NCBI GenBank assembly: GCA_003254905.1
Contig: QANU01098975.1
Coordinates: 687,138-751,137 of the forward strand
Reading direction: 5' to 3'
Length of the DNA: 64,000 bases
From: Nissolia schottii
Taxonomy: Eukaryota > Streptophyta > Magnoliopsida > Fabales > Fabaceae
The notes under the pieces are model-generated. The model did no database searches. It had not been told where the DNA came from and saw only the letters and a list, made by a program, of their open reading frames with translations. Position numbers and translations under genes: made by a program. Positions 36,534-47,252 of this stretch are shown here, one piece after another (the first letter of the stretch is position 1; each line of letters starts with the position of its first letter).

Positions 36534-36816
36534 CGCTCAGCGGAAACTACTGTCCGCTCAGCGTTCTGAGCTCCTCGCGCTCAGCGCTTAAAGCATTCCC
36601 GCTCAGCAGTAAGAGTCCCATCGCTCAGCGGTCTGACACGGTTTCAAAAATATCTTTTCAGCCATATCCTTTAAAAAAATATATTCTCATCCTTCTCCTT
36701 ATCTGCGGTGAGCTTCAGACCGCTCAGCGGTAACCGCCAACCGCTCAGCGCTCTGGAGTTCACGCTTTAAAAATATGGATGCATTCCGCTCAACGGAGCC
36801 TAGGGCCGCTCAGCAG
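36534..36816. repeat. CGCTCAGCG palindrome array
   Basis: About nine exact or one-mismatch copies with local spacing 21, 23, 22 and 22 bp in the first cluster (36534 onward) and pairs 20-21 bp apart near 36720-36745 and 36786-36816. Confidence 0.9.
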
Positions 36817-37145
36817 TACCTGGGCGAAGCTAAAAACAGAATCCATCGTTTTCATCCCTTTCTCTTCCCTTTCTCCCATGGATCCTTCTTGAGCTTTTAC
36901 ACATATTCCACACATAATAATCCTATCTAGTCCAGGTCACAGAGCCCTTCAGAATCATCTCCTAACTCCTAGCATAGGTTTCTAATCATACATACAAACA
37001 TAAACCATAAACACACACACACACACACGCATAAACACATAAACAAGCATCAATCCACCAAAGGGATGAGAAAACTAGAGTTACCCACCTGTGAAGGAGC
37101 TGTCCGGTGAGGAAGAAGCGTAGAGAAAGTCATCCCATGCTCGAC

Positions 37146-37175
37146 CGCTCAGCGGTCCTGTGTGACCGCTCAGCG
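37146..37175. repeat. CGCTCAGCG pair
   Basis: Two exact copies starting at 37146 and 37167, 21 bp apart, in the same LTR but about 330 bp beyond the main array. Confidence 0.9.
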
Positions 37176-37852
37176 GGAAAGCCACAGCGTCCAAAAATAG
37201 AATTTCTTTTCTCAGTGCTTACTGAGGCTTCCTACACAGTTCCAACCAGCACAGTTATATTTTCCTAACCTCAATATTTCTACAAATCCTTCAAGCATCA
37301 TTAACTCCATATTTTTCTCATAATATTTCTAATTTTTCCTACTCAAAAATACATACTTAAATATACAGTTAAAAATCCCATAGACAGGGGTGATCGGACT
37401 ACCCACCTCCAAATCCAGTTTGAAAACGGTAGAAGTGAAGAAGAAATTTCCCTGAGCACTTCTATGATGATCTTGCTATTTTTCCGGCGTCCGGCAGCAT
37501 CACAGCAGTGCACGAACGGACAACCAAAAGAAAACAAAGAAAGAAAGAAGAAAGAAAGAAGCAGAAGCAGCGAAGCCCATGGCTTCCATAAAGAAAACAA
37601 AGAAAGGCTTTATGGGGGGGAAAGAAAGAAACAAAGAGAAACAAAGAGAAACAAAGCAAAGTGTAGCAAAGGCTTAGAAAGGGAAAAGAAAGAAAAACGG
37701 CGTCAGGGAGGGGAAAGGAAAAAACGAAAATGAAAGCAAAGAAAAGAAAGAACTTCGGCGTGGTGGGGGGAAGAACAAAGAAACAAAATGGAATGGATCA
37801 GGGGGAAATATGTATATGGCACCCCCCACCGTCCTATATATTAGTATTATTA

Positions 37853-37883
<31 letters not shown>

Positions 37884-39792
37884 TACTAAGATTATTATAT
37901 TATATAATAGTATATTATATGTAAATATCTACTATGGATAAACATGATCCTGTCAGTCCAATTTTGATCATGCTTGGTCGTGTTTTTGTTGTTCGTAGTC
38001 TTGGTACTTCACGTGCGGATGTCCGAAAAATAATCCGGACATACCCTCGCGCTCTACTAATTTTCCCTGATTAATATTTGAGTCTGGTGGAGGTATTCGG
38101 GGAATTATTATTTTATTAGTATATTTTACGGTTACTTTCGGTATTCGGAAAAATTCCCGATTGGTCCGAAAATCGTCCGAAACTGAACCGATTTCCGTTT
38201 TACCGACACTTTAGGTTTTTCATCCATCTCTAGAGGTCGAGAGGAATCATTTGAGTATCAGCAGAATTTGGAAATACCCCACAAAATAATTTCTACTGAC
38301 CTCGAGAGGTTAATTCCTACAAAGGGCTCTATGAACAGTTATTTGGGGAAATTCTCACTAAGGGATACACTTATAATGTTTTTCTTCTTCCTAAATTCAT
38401 TTATACATTATTTTATTTATTTTTACAAACTTTTTACTAAGGGGAAAATACTGGTTGTTACAGTATCAAAATGGTGTAGCAGAGCAAATGAATAAGACTT
38501 TTCTAGAAAGAACAAGAGCTATATTGAGAAATATAGGGTTAGCCAAGTTTATCTGAGCAAAAGCAATTAGAACTACCTATTACGTGATTCATTGTTTGCC
38601 ATCTACTACAATAGGTTTAAAGACACCAATAGAAATGTGGAATGTCAAGCCACTGAATTATTTTTCTTTGTGTGTGTTTGGATGTCCTGTGTACGTAATG
38701 TACAACTCCCAAGAAAGAACAAAGTTAGAACCAAAGTCTAGGAAATGTATCTTCTTGGGTTATGCTGACAGTGTTAAGGGGTATTGCCTATGGGATCCCA
38801 CTACTTGCAAGGTTATTGTCATCAAAGATACGATATTTACAGAAAATGAAATGCAAAGTGAAGAAGAAAATGAAAACACTATTGAAGAAACTAATATGGT
38901 TCACATAGATGGAATATCTGGAGAAAATGATTCTTCTAAAGCAGGACTAGAGCATGATGAATAGGTGCCAGACGAGGCCAACAATATAGAAGTCTGGCGA
39001 TCAACACGCTAGACAAGACAACCATCATGGCAATTAGACTATGTTACGGCAAACTATGATGCATATTGTCTTCTAACAGAAGAGGGAGATCCATCAACCT
39101 TTTGGGCGACTCTGATGTAACAACCCATATTTTCTAGGAAAATTAAACAGCGAGCCGTTGTAGTGACACGGGGGTTTATGACTTGGTTGGCAAGGCAATT
39201 TTTCCCATAAATAGAAGTCTCTCTTGAGTGTTTTTACTTGCTAATTCACTCAGAGAGTTTTGAAGGTTGTGCTTTAAGCGCGAAATTTCTCTCAAGCTCT
39301 AGTTATTTTTATTCTTTCTTTTTCTTCTTCTATCCGTGAGGAAGCAATGTCTTCACATAGGGTGTCAGGAGCTCCCAGTGTCAGTGCTCCTTAGTCGTTA
39401 CCCATTTTCAAGTGAGTGACATTTAACCACAGCATATGTTTCCATTAGTATTATTTTCATGAAATATTTTAATGCATGTTTTAGAATTTCAGTTCGTTTT
39501 TTTTTTCATGATTGGTTATTTATATCTTTTATTTTAGAAATTATTATGCCTTTTATGTATAGAAAGTATTTATGAAAATATTTTAGAACTCATGAAAATT
39601 ATTTTGAAAAGGCATGAGGCCATTTTATTTATGCATAAGATGAGCATGATGTATGTGTATGTTGCATGAAACCCTAAGAGAAAAGATTTCAACACAGTTA
39701 TTAGTTATTATGTTATTTTAGAAATGTTTTTAAGGAAGCTACATTTTGCTGACAGCTTACATTGACTCTTGGTATCATTGTAGTCAGAATTA

Positions 39793-39946
39793 GAACTAAC
39801 TACAAGGAATCTATGGACTCAGATAGAGTACCCCCAACTAGAGGGACCTAGGTGCTTGGGTAGTGCGTTGAACTAACTATCTGGAATCTATAAACTCAGA
39901 TAATGTATCTCAACTATCGTGGCTTAGATACTTGGGTAGTGCGTTA
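39793..39946. repeat. 77-bp tandem duplication
   Basis: Two diverged units, both beginning GAACTAACTA and ending CTTGGGTAGTGCGTT. Confidence 0.85.
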
Positions 39947-40036
39947 TAAAGCTAGACTGTGATGCTTGAAACCCGTCTGTCTAGATATCTTCCTTAGTTA
40001 ATGATTATGCTTCATATAAGACAATGTTTCATTATA

Positions 40037-40040
<4 letters not shown>

Positions 40041-40079
<39 letters not shown>

Positions 40080-40093
40080 ACTATTTTAATGTA

Positions 40094-40138
<45 letters not shown>
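40041..40138. repeat. (ATT)n and (AT)n microsatellites
   Basis: Two adjacent simple repeats in the LTR fragment. Confidence 0.9.
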
Positions 40139-40140
<2 letters not shown>

Positions 40141-40320
40141 GTAATGCATTGTATATGCCATATTTATGATTTGTCCCATGTGATGGTGATCCTGCTCACT
40201 AAGATGATGACTCACACTCACATCTATTTGTTTTTCAATTGTAAACCATGATGGGGATACAATTCCTCTCCTTCAGTAGTCAGCAACATTCCTGTGGTGA
40301 GCTCCACATTGCCATGGAGT

Positions 40321-40745
40321 CACTACAAAAAAAAAGTTCATTACATGCAAATTTTCCTGCAGATTGAAATTCATAGGTAATAAGGTGGTAGGTAACTGGT
40401 AGGTGGTAGGAAATTTTTTGTAGGAAACTGCAAAATTTCACAGATAATTTTCATGGCCAGTTGGGTGTTTAAGAGGAATTTTGCTGCAAATTTTGATACA
40501 AATATTTTCGCATGGAACATTTCACAGGGAAATTTGCAGGTATATTTTGCAACAAATTTTGCAGGTAAATTCCGCAACAAATTTTACAAGTAGAATTCAC
40601 AACAAATTTTGCAGGTAAATTTTGTAGGAAATTACACATGTAAATTTCATAGTAAATTCTACATGTACATGTCGAATCAAAATTCGTAAATTTTTTTAAT
40701 CCTCAACAAATCTTGCAAGTAACACGACAAGATTTCACAAATAAT
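40321..40745 (+). mobile_element. CACTA (En/Spm-type) transposon terminus with subterminal repeats
   Basis: CACTACAAAAAAAAAG is a canonical CACTA terminus. It is followed by about 400 bp of repeated short units on the theme GCAAATTTTGCAGGTAAATT in both orientations, as expected of subterminal transposase-binding repeats. No opposite terminus or transposase is visible, so it is probably truncated. Confidence 0.7.
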
Positions 40746-40804
40746 TCTGCAACGATTCAATTTGCTAATATTTAGCAATCAACATTGTTGATCACGTCAG
40801 GAGC

Positions 40805-40945
40805 TTGGGACTGCCCAAGTTCACAAGAAGGCTCACAGGAGAGGATCCTTCAAAGTTCCTCAGCGAGATGGAGAAGATGACCATGGTTCTCCATGTTTCA
40901 TCGGAGAAGGAAACAAAATTGGCTGACTTCCAGCGGGGAGGCCAC
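40805..40945 (+). pseudogene. Possible Gypsy gag fragment
   Basis: The frame reads LTGEDPSKFLSEMEKMTMV then LHVSSEKETKLADFQRGG, resembling the start of a retrotransposon gag domain (DP..FL.EMEK......S...K..LA.FQL.G). Short and isolated beside the CACTA terminus; possibly carried by it. Confidence 0.35.
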
Positions 40946-42041
40946 GTTTTTACTATTTTTAGTGTGTTAAAAAGATTGTTAGAAAGATGTAACATTTCTT
41001 TGACAAAAATCATCTCTTCCTCTATTTTGATAAAAACATATTTCAATTTGTGTATTTACTCTATGATATAATATCAATTACACAACTCTTATCCCGTGCA
41101 TAATTTTTTTTCTCCGTCACACACATTCCTTAATTTGTTCATATCGTATGTGTGCGCGCACCCCTAAATAAACAGAATTTAAATAGCAATGCCATAAGCT
41201 TTTGGTCTCATTCCAAACAATGTTATCTACATATTCATTTGTGAACACAAGTTGTGCACATGAGCTCGTGAGAAAATCTGACTTACACTTCATGTGCAAA
41301 ATACATTTTTTTTTCAGTGATCTCCTGCTAGTTTTAGATTTTGAGACTTCCCCAAGACATCTTCAAATGTTAACATTCAAGATTCAGCATTCTGCATCTT
41401 TTTCCTCTTCACTCCCACGCATATGTCATTAACGGAAAGGACTTAGTTGACGCCAGAAAAGGTATGCAAATGATTTGGGCAAGTCTCAATATTGTACCAT
41501 TTGCATTTAAAAACAATGTACCAGTCAAACAGTATTAAGCAAATAAATACTAGTGATCAAAGTGACAAGGCTCAACATCTCAAGAAAATTCTTTGAGAAG
41601 ATTGAGAGTAGCAACTAGTGAGATGCCTTGCCTCCATGGGCTGCATTGATATAAGTTTAGGCTGATGAACCTAGCATATGTACATTACAGTCTGAGTTGA
41701 TGAGCTTAACAATCAATACATGATAGCAGCCTTTTCGATATCAACAAAATGCATATAGTTTGACATGTGACTGAGACAAACTGGTCTTTTCACGACATTA
41801 CCAAGTATGCTAGCCTTTATTCAACTTCCACTGGAGCATTCATACATGCAGCTTTCTTGATGCTAGGTCACAAGGGGCATGATCTTCATAAATATCAGTT
41901 CTTCTAACTGTCCCTGCATTTGTGCATAGGCCTTATAAGAAAGAATAAAACAATTGCAGATGTTGTTCTGTAGGTCTTTCAATATTATTGCTTTCATGCG
42001 AATTTTTGTTTAACCACGACTACCAATTATTATCTTTTGGA
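40946..42041. other. AT-rich intergenic, no gene seen
   Basis: No frame with recognisable similarity, no repeat boundary found. Confidence 0.4.
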
Positions 42042-42050
42042 TAAAAGAAA

Positions 42051-42227
42051 GGGAATGGATCCTCTCTAGTGAGTTTCTTGTCATGTGACGTCATGTGTGA
42101 TCTTTCACCGTTAATTTCTTTGGTGCTTATGTTATGTATGAGTTTCACATTCTCAATTAAAGGTGAAAGAGATCACACTTAACCTCACATGACAAGAAAC
42201 TTAATTGAGAGAATTCATCCACTCCCT
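42051..42227. mobile_element. MITE with ~60-bp inverted arms, 9-bp TSD
   Basis: The left arm GGGAATGGATCCTCTC...GTTTCTTGTCATGTGA...GTGTGATCTTTCACC pairs with the right arm read in reverse (GGGAGTGGATGAATTCTCTC...GTTTCTTGTCATGTGA...). Flanks TAAAAGAAA (42042-42050) and TAAAGAAAA (42228-42236) look like a 9-bp duplication, as for Mutator-derived MITEs. Confidence 0.75.
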
Positions 42228-42236
42228 TAAAGAAAA

Positions 42237-42850
42237 CTTTCAATAATAAGAGAATTACCAAAAAAAAAAAAAAGGAGGATAAGAGATCTTTACGAAAACA
42301 AAAAAAAAAGGATTAACAATGAAGTAAAGCTTTTCAATGACTCAATATATGAGAGGGAAAATCCTTTAAAATGATTTTTACACCAAACAGATGACAAACG
42401 TCTAATCCTAAAACCCAAAAAAACTTGTTTGAGAATTTTACATTAAAGGTGCAAGAGTTGCGTTTTAACCAAATGCATCAAATAGTGGAAAAAACTGCAC
42501 ACTGCCACGGGTAATTAGCTTCCACACAAGAAATTATCTATGGTTGCAGGGCACACCCAACATTCACCAAAGATTCCAAACAAATTGTTCCACAAGAGGT
42601 TAGCCACTGAATATTGCAAAAACATATGTGCAACTAATTCCAAATTCTCACCCCACACAACACACATCATGGGAAATAGCCTTGTGCCTTCGAACCTACA
42701 ATGTTACTGTTTACATCTCATTTTGGATAATAGAACCAATATACTTAAATAATGTGACCTGCAGTGTGGTATTATCCCCAATTTTTACCTAAAAGTTAGA
42801 ATTTTCTGGAAAAATGACCCCAGAAGTTCAACAATTTAACTGTTCATTGC
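42237..42850. other. Intergenic, no gene seen
   Basis: A-rich sequence without a coding frame. Confidence 0.4.
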
Positions 42851-42959
42851 TAGATTGATGAAAGTGACTCTCATCTTCTAGCACTCTATAAAGTTGGGCT
42901 GAATTCTGAAATCCAGCGAGAAATTATTACAACTTGATTCTTCATTATTCATGAGGTTT

Positions 42960-44640
42960 ATCAAATGGCTCTCAAAATTGAAAGTCAGTTAAGATTTCCG
43001 TTACCTAGATGCTATGGGTCACAATCAGGAGAAATTCCGATGAAGAACACAGCTCCAGCCTTGCAGCAAACCAATAGTTAGTCAAATATTACCTAAGTCT
43101 CAAGAGAATCTGATTTCAAAAGAAAATTGGTAGAAGTTTCCAACAAGGAAGTCCGGGATAATGATTGCTTTAAATGTCCAAAACCATGAATCTTTGTAAA
43201 GGAGAAGGTGACCAGCAAGGAGACAAAGAACATACAACCCTAGAACAAGACGCAGAAGAAATTGAAGCAGAAGAGCAAGTGACTACGGTGATGATGCAAC
43301 ACATTCTAGAAGCCCAGGATTCTTTGAATGACAAATGGCCTCCAAAAAGCATTTTTCACATTAATGTTAATTGTGGAAATGTCAAGCTGGTTATTGCCAC
43401 TGGCAGTTGTCCCAATGTTGTTTCATGAGCTCTTGTAGAAAAGGAGAAGTTGAAATGTCGAGAAGATCCAGACCTTATCAGGTTTGCTTGGATCACTGAC
43501 ACATACCTTCTGGTTACTAATCAGGGTTTCATGACAATCACAGTTGGTGATCGATATAAGGAGATTGTGTGATGTTATTCTAATGAAGGTGGCACAGATT
43601 TTGTTGGGACGTCTGTGGCAGTATGATAGAGAGGAGTTGCATGATGATAAGATCAATACCTATACTTTTACTTATAACGAAACAACAATCAAGCTATTAC
43701 CAATGAAAAAGAAAGGGCTGCACATCCAAGGCAAACAACAGCAACAGTTGCCAGCCTACTGTCATTGAAACAGTTTTAAGAGGAAAGTAAGAAAGGGGTG
43801 TATTGTTTATGCATTGGTTGCGAAGCAGAATCATGATGTTTTGGAATGCCAACAATATGAAGCTGGTTTGCAACAAATACTATCATATTTTAAGGATCTG
43901 ATTTGAGAAGAATTGCCCAAGGGACTTTCCTCCTATGAGGAATATTCAACATGCAATTGACCTCAAGCTTGGAGCGTCACTTCCAAATCTTCCATCCTGC
44001 AGAATGATCCCAACTGAACATGCAGAACTTCAGAAACAGGTAAAGGACCTTCTATCCAAAGGTTTTATTATTAGAAAGTCCCAGTCCTTGTGCAGTTCCA
44101 GCATGGTTGACACCTAAAGATGATGGCAGCTGCAGGATGTGTATTGATAGTAAAGTAATCAACACTATAACCAACAAATACTTATTCCCTATACCTGGTT
44201 TCATTTGATGACAACAAGGGTGTACTGAAAAATTGACATTTGAAGCGGCTATCACCAAATCAGAATTCAACCAGGAGATGAATGGAAAACATAATTCCAA
44301 AAATTATAGCTTCAGATAGTGATATTAAATTGTCCCTTACTTTTGGAAGACTTTGTGGAAATTTAAGCACACCAAACTAAAGTTATCTAATGCCTATCAT
44401 CCTCCAACTGATGGGCAGACAGAAGTTATAAACAAGAGTTTGGGGGATCTATTAAGATGTTACCATGGGACTTAGTCCTGCCTAGAGCAGAATTAGCTTA
44501 CAATAGTTCCATCATTAGAAGCACCGGTCACTCACCATTTGAAATAGTAACCGGGTTAAAGCCAAGGCAACTAGTTGATCATATATTGCTCCATACTGAA
44601 AGTAGAACTAACCAAGAAGCTAAGAAGTTTGCGAAACACA
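42960..44640 (+). pseudogene. Ty3/Gypsy gag-pol remnant
   Basis: Gag tail and half a zinc knuckle (CFKCPKP, ~43170) precede an aspartic protease domain: VKLVIATGSCPNVVS (~43385-43425; the normal D-S-G has become A-T-G), then RFAWITDT and LLGRLWQYDREELHDD (~43600-43650). The RT N-terminus (FPPMRNIQHAIDL, ~43930, to [11 protein letters not shown], ~44140) follows. An internal deletion then leads to an integrase C-terminal part (HPPTDGQTEV-like at ~44400 and AELAYNSSIIRSTGHSPFEIV, 44484-44546). Several stops. Lacks LTRs here. Confidence 0.75.
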
Positions 44641-44793
44641 TCCATAACATCTGCCGTCAAGGTCTCCATTTCATCTTGCAACTCTGCCGTGACGCAAACC
44701 CCAATGCCGCTGTCTCTGCTAACTCCAAATTCAGTGGTTCTGGCGGCACGCATAAGTCAGCTTCATCACCCTCTGCATCGCATTCAGGCAACC

Positions 44794-47226
44794 TGTTGGT
44801 AATCAAGCATCTATTTTAGGGAAGAATATTCTGCTTTTAATCCTTTGACTTGTACAGATTAGGAGAAATTAAATCTTTCCATTTCTTAGGTAGTTGATAT
44901 CTGTAATTATTCTTTCCACGGGAGATAATTTCCTCCTTTAATTTAGGGATAGGACCAGATTCATAGCTGCTCCTCGGGCTTATTTATTTGGCCTTTTGTA
45001 ACCTCTTTTAAGATATAGAAAATACATTTTCTACATGGTATCAAAGCTCGATTTGAACCATCACAAAACACCTCTTTGTCCCATGGCTGACAAGAGTGAA
45101 ACCCAAGGAGGAGGAGCTAAGCTGGAGACTGGCAGTGTTGTCCTAGTCAATCCCCAGAGGCAACCAACCTTCATATAACAGGTCACAAACTGAATGGCCA
45201 AAACTACACCCAATAACAGAAAAAAAATCCAGACCTTGGTGTTAACTGTGCAGAAAGGGAGGCCACACCAACGAGACATGTTGGTTCCTCACTGGGAGAC
45301 CAGCTGATGGTAAACTCAGAGGCAGAGAAACCAGAGGCAACACAGCATCCTTCCATGCATGGGGAGAGGACACCTCAGGAAAAGTTGCACCTAAAGTCAG
45401 TCCATTCAGCAAGGAACAGATGGACATGCTGCAGAAACTCTTCCAACAAACCATAAAACCAGGAAGCACCAGCAGTACTACCTCTTTAGCACAAAAAGGT
45501 AACTTCTTAACTGCTTTATCAACATGCAAAGGAAGGACATCAGATTGGATAGTGGATGCAGGGGCTTCAGACCACATGACGGGGGATATTAATACTTTCA
45601 GCAAGTATTACCCTTATCATGGAAATTCCACAGTCCGAACTGCAGATGGTTCTCATTCTAAAATGGTTGGTAAAGGATTAGTACTTGTGTCTAAGGACAT
45701 CATCCTAAAAGATGTTCTCCATGTCCCTAAACTTGATTGTAATTTGCTGTCCATTAGCAAACTTGACATCATGAATGCCTTCCTAAATGGCGAGTTGGAA
45801 GAAGAAGTCTACATAAACATTCCTCCTAGACTGGAAACAAAAAAGCCAGCGGCCAAAGTGTGCAGATTACGCAAGTCCTTATATGGCCTCAAGCAATCAC
45901 CTCGGGCATGGTTTGAAAGGCTAACTCACGTGGTCAAAGGAAATGGTTTTATTCAGTGTCAAACAAATCACACAATGTTTGTCAAACACTCTTTAGAGGG
46001 AAAAACAACATTGTTCATTATGTATGTTGACGACATAGTCATCACAAGTGGCGACAATGAAGAAACCGAACAACTCAAGAGGCTCTTGGCTAAGGAATTT
46101 GAAGTGAAGGACCTAGCAAAACTGAAGTACTTCCAAGGAATGGAGGTAGCTCGTTCAAGAGATGGAATTTCCATGTCTCAAAGAAAGTATACCATAGACC
46201 TCTTGAAGGAAACAGGTACGATGGGATGTAAGCCTGTTGACACCCCAATGAATTCAATCAAGAAAAGTGGGCTAGAAGAAGAAAGCCCTCCAACCGACAA
46301 GGACAGGTACCAAAGACTTAAGAGAAAACTGATTTATTTATAACTTACACAAGACCTGATATTGGCTTTGCTGCGAGCACGGCAAGTCGGTATATGAATA
46401 ATCCCACTGAGTATCACATGAAGGCGGTAAACCGAATACTCCAATACCTAAAGGGAACTCCAGGGAGAGGACTACACTTAGCTAGGAATTCTAACAAAGG
46501 CATTGAGGTGTACACTGACGCAGATTGGGCAGGGTCAATTACAGATCGAAAGTCCACCACAGGTTATTGCTCCTATGTTTGGGGAAATTTGGTCACATGG
46601 AGGAGTAAAAAGCAATCGGTAGTTGGAAGGAGCAGCGCTGAAGCAGAGTTTAGAGCATTGTCTCATGGCATTTGTGAAGGGATATGGCTCCAAAGAATGC
46701 TTAAGGAGCTTAAAATCTCCTCAGACTACCCTATGAAGGTTCTATGTGATAACAAAGCTGCCATTAGCATTGCCAAAAATCTGGTTCATCATGATAGAAC
46801 CAAACGTGTGGAAATTGATCGTCACTTTATAAAAGAAAAGATCAAAGTGGGTCGCTAGTCTAGAATGCACACCATCAAGTCAACAAACCGCTGATATTCT
46901 AACTAAAGGCCTTCCCAAGAGTGCTTACAAGACTTTAAGATCCAATCTAGGTATGGTAGACATCTACCACCCAGCTTGAGGGAGAGTGTTGGTAATCAAG
47001 CATCTATTTTAGGAAAGAATATTCCGCTTTTAATCCTTTGACTTGTACAGATTAGGAGAAATTAAATCTTTCCTTTCTTAGGTAGTTGATATATGTAATT
47101 ATTCTTTCCATTTAAGAGAAGATAATTTCCTCCTTTAATTTAGGGATAGGACCAGATTCATAGCTGCTCCTCAAGCCTATTTATTTGGCCTTCTGTAACC
47201 TCTTTTAAGATATAGAAAATACATTT
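44794..47226 (+). mobile_element. Copia deletion derivative
   Basis: The 5' LTR 44794-45035 (TGTTGGTAATC...TTCTACA) is followed directly by TGGTATCAAAGC (tRNA-Met type, 45036-45047). A short decayed gag starts at 45082, then the pol segment 45420-46858, then the purine tract TTGAGGGAGAG and the 3' LTR from 46987. The 3' LTR lacks the terminal TCTACA, ending at ACATTT before CGTGACGG. No matching 5-bp duplication was found. The two LTRs differ by several substitutions and indels. Confidence 0.85.
45420..46858 (+). pseudogene. Copia protease fused to RT/RNase H; integrase deleted
   Basis: The frame 45420-46343 runs from protease (WIVDAGASDHMTG) through VLHVPKLDCNLLSISKL directly into RT at DIMNAFLNGELEEEVYIN, then the YVDD motif and PVDTPM. 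The GAG-pre-integrase, integrase and RT N-terminus are missing, and the join is in frame. After a stop (LIYL*) the RNase H frame continues at 46394-46858 (YTDADWAGSITDRKSTTGY, SSAEAEFRALSHG). Catalytic residues of protease, RT (YVDD) and RNase H remain, but the frame break and the missing integrase make it non-autonomous. Confidence 0.85.
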
Positions 47227-47252
47227 CGTGACGGTTGCCTGCCTTCGATCAN

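Larger units (their letters stand above)
30398..38462 (-). mobile_element. Gag-only Gypsy LTR element, TSD GTATC
   Basis: The left LTR (30398-32446) and right LTR (34917-38462) are direct repeats flanking 2.47 kb of internal sequence. GTATC lies at 30393-30397 and 38463-38467, interrupting the Copia integrase. A primer-binding site TGGTATCATAGCAG reads on minus at 34914-34901 beside the right LTR, and a purine tract (AAAGGGTGGAA on minus) abuts the left one, so the element runs on minus. No protease, RT or integrase is present; only decayed gag. The left LTR lacks ~1.5 kb that the right LTR has, and carries a 144-bp assembly duplication around the N at 30719. Confidence 0.9.
34917..38462 (-). 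repeat. 5' LTR, full length
   Basis: 3.55 kb, TGAAACACCC...GTTGTTACA. On the sense strand: U3 with (ATT)n near 37845-37884, a CTATATAT box near 37830, palindrome arrays (37175-36534), the GAGAAC/GTTCTC repeat (35450-35434), the short acidic ORF, then the primer-binding site. Confidence 0.9.
25520..39115 (+). mobile_element. Copia (Tnt1/Tork-like) pseudo-element split by two nested insertions
   Basis: The 5' LTR (25520-26055) is followed by the tRNA-Met-type primer-binding site TGGTATCAGGGCC (26057-26069). Gag starts MAAKYDIEKFSGSNFFLWK at 26263. The zinc knuckle CYECGMRGHFRKDF (~26920-26965) has lost its last Cys. The protease motif reads VMDLGATWHM (~27115). GAG-pre-integrase is at 29917-30070. 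The integrase is cut by the 30398-38462 element and resumes at 38463 (QNGVAEQMNK). The beginning of RT (~39000-39112) is truncated by the LTR at 39116. Stops and frameshifts occur throughout. No 3' LTR. Confidence 0.87.
39116..40320 (+). mobile_element. Gypsy-type LTR fragment, truncated by CACTA end
   Basis: It begins TGTAACAACCC, cutting the Copia RT. A plus-strand TATA (CCATAAATAG, ~39207) gives the sense. It contains a 2 x 77 bp tandem repeat (39793-39946) and ATT and AT microsatellites (40041-40079, ~40095-40138). No right terminus; the sequence changes to the CACTA terminus at 40321. Confidence 0.65.

Noticed and set aside
37464-37733. Lys/Glu-rich frame at 37.5-37.7 kb
   Set aside because: Translation of a purine-rich LTR U3 stretch; not conserved in sister LTRs.
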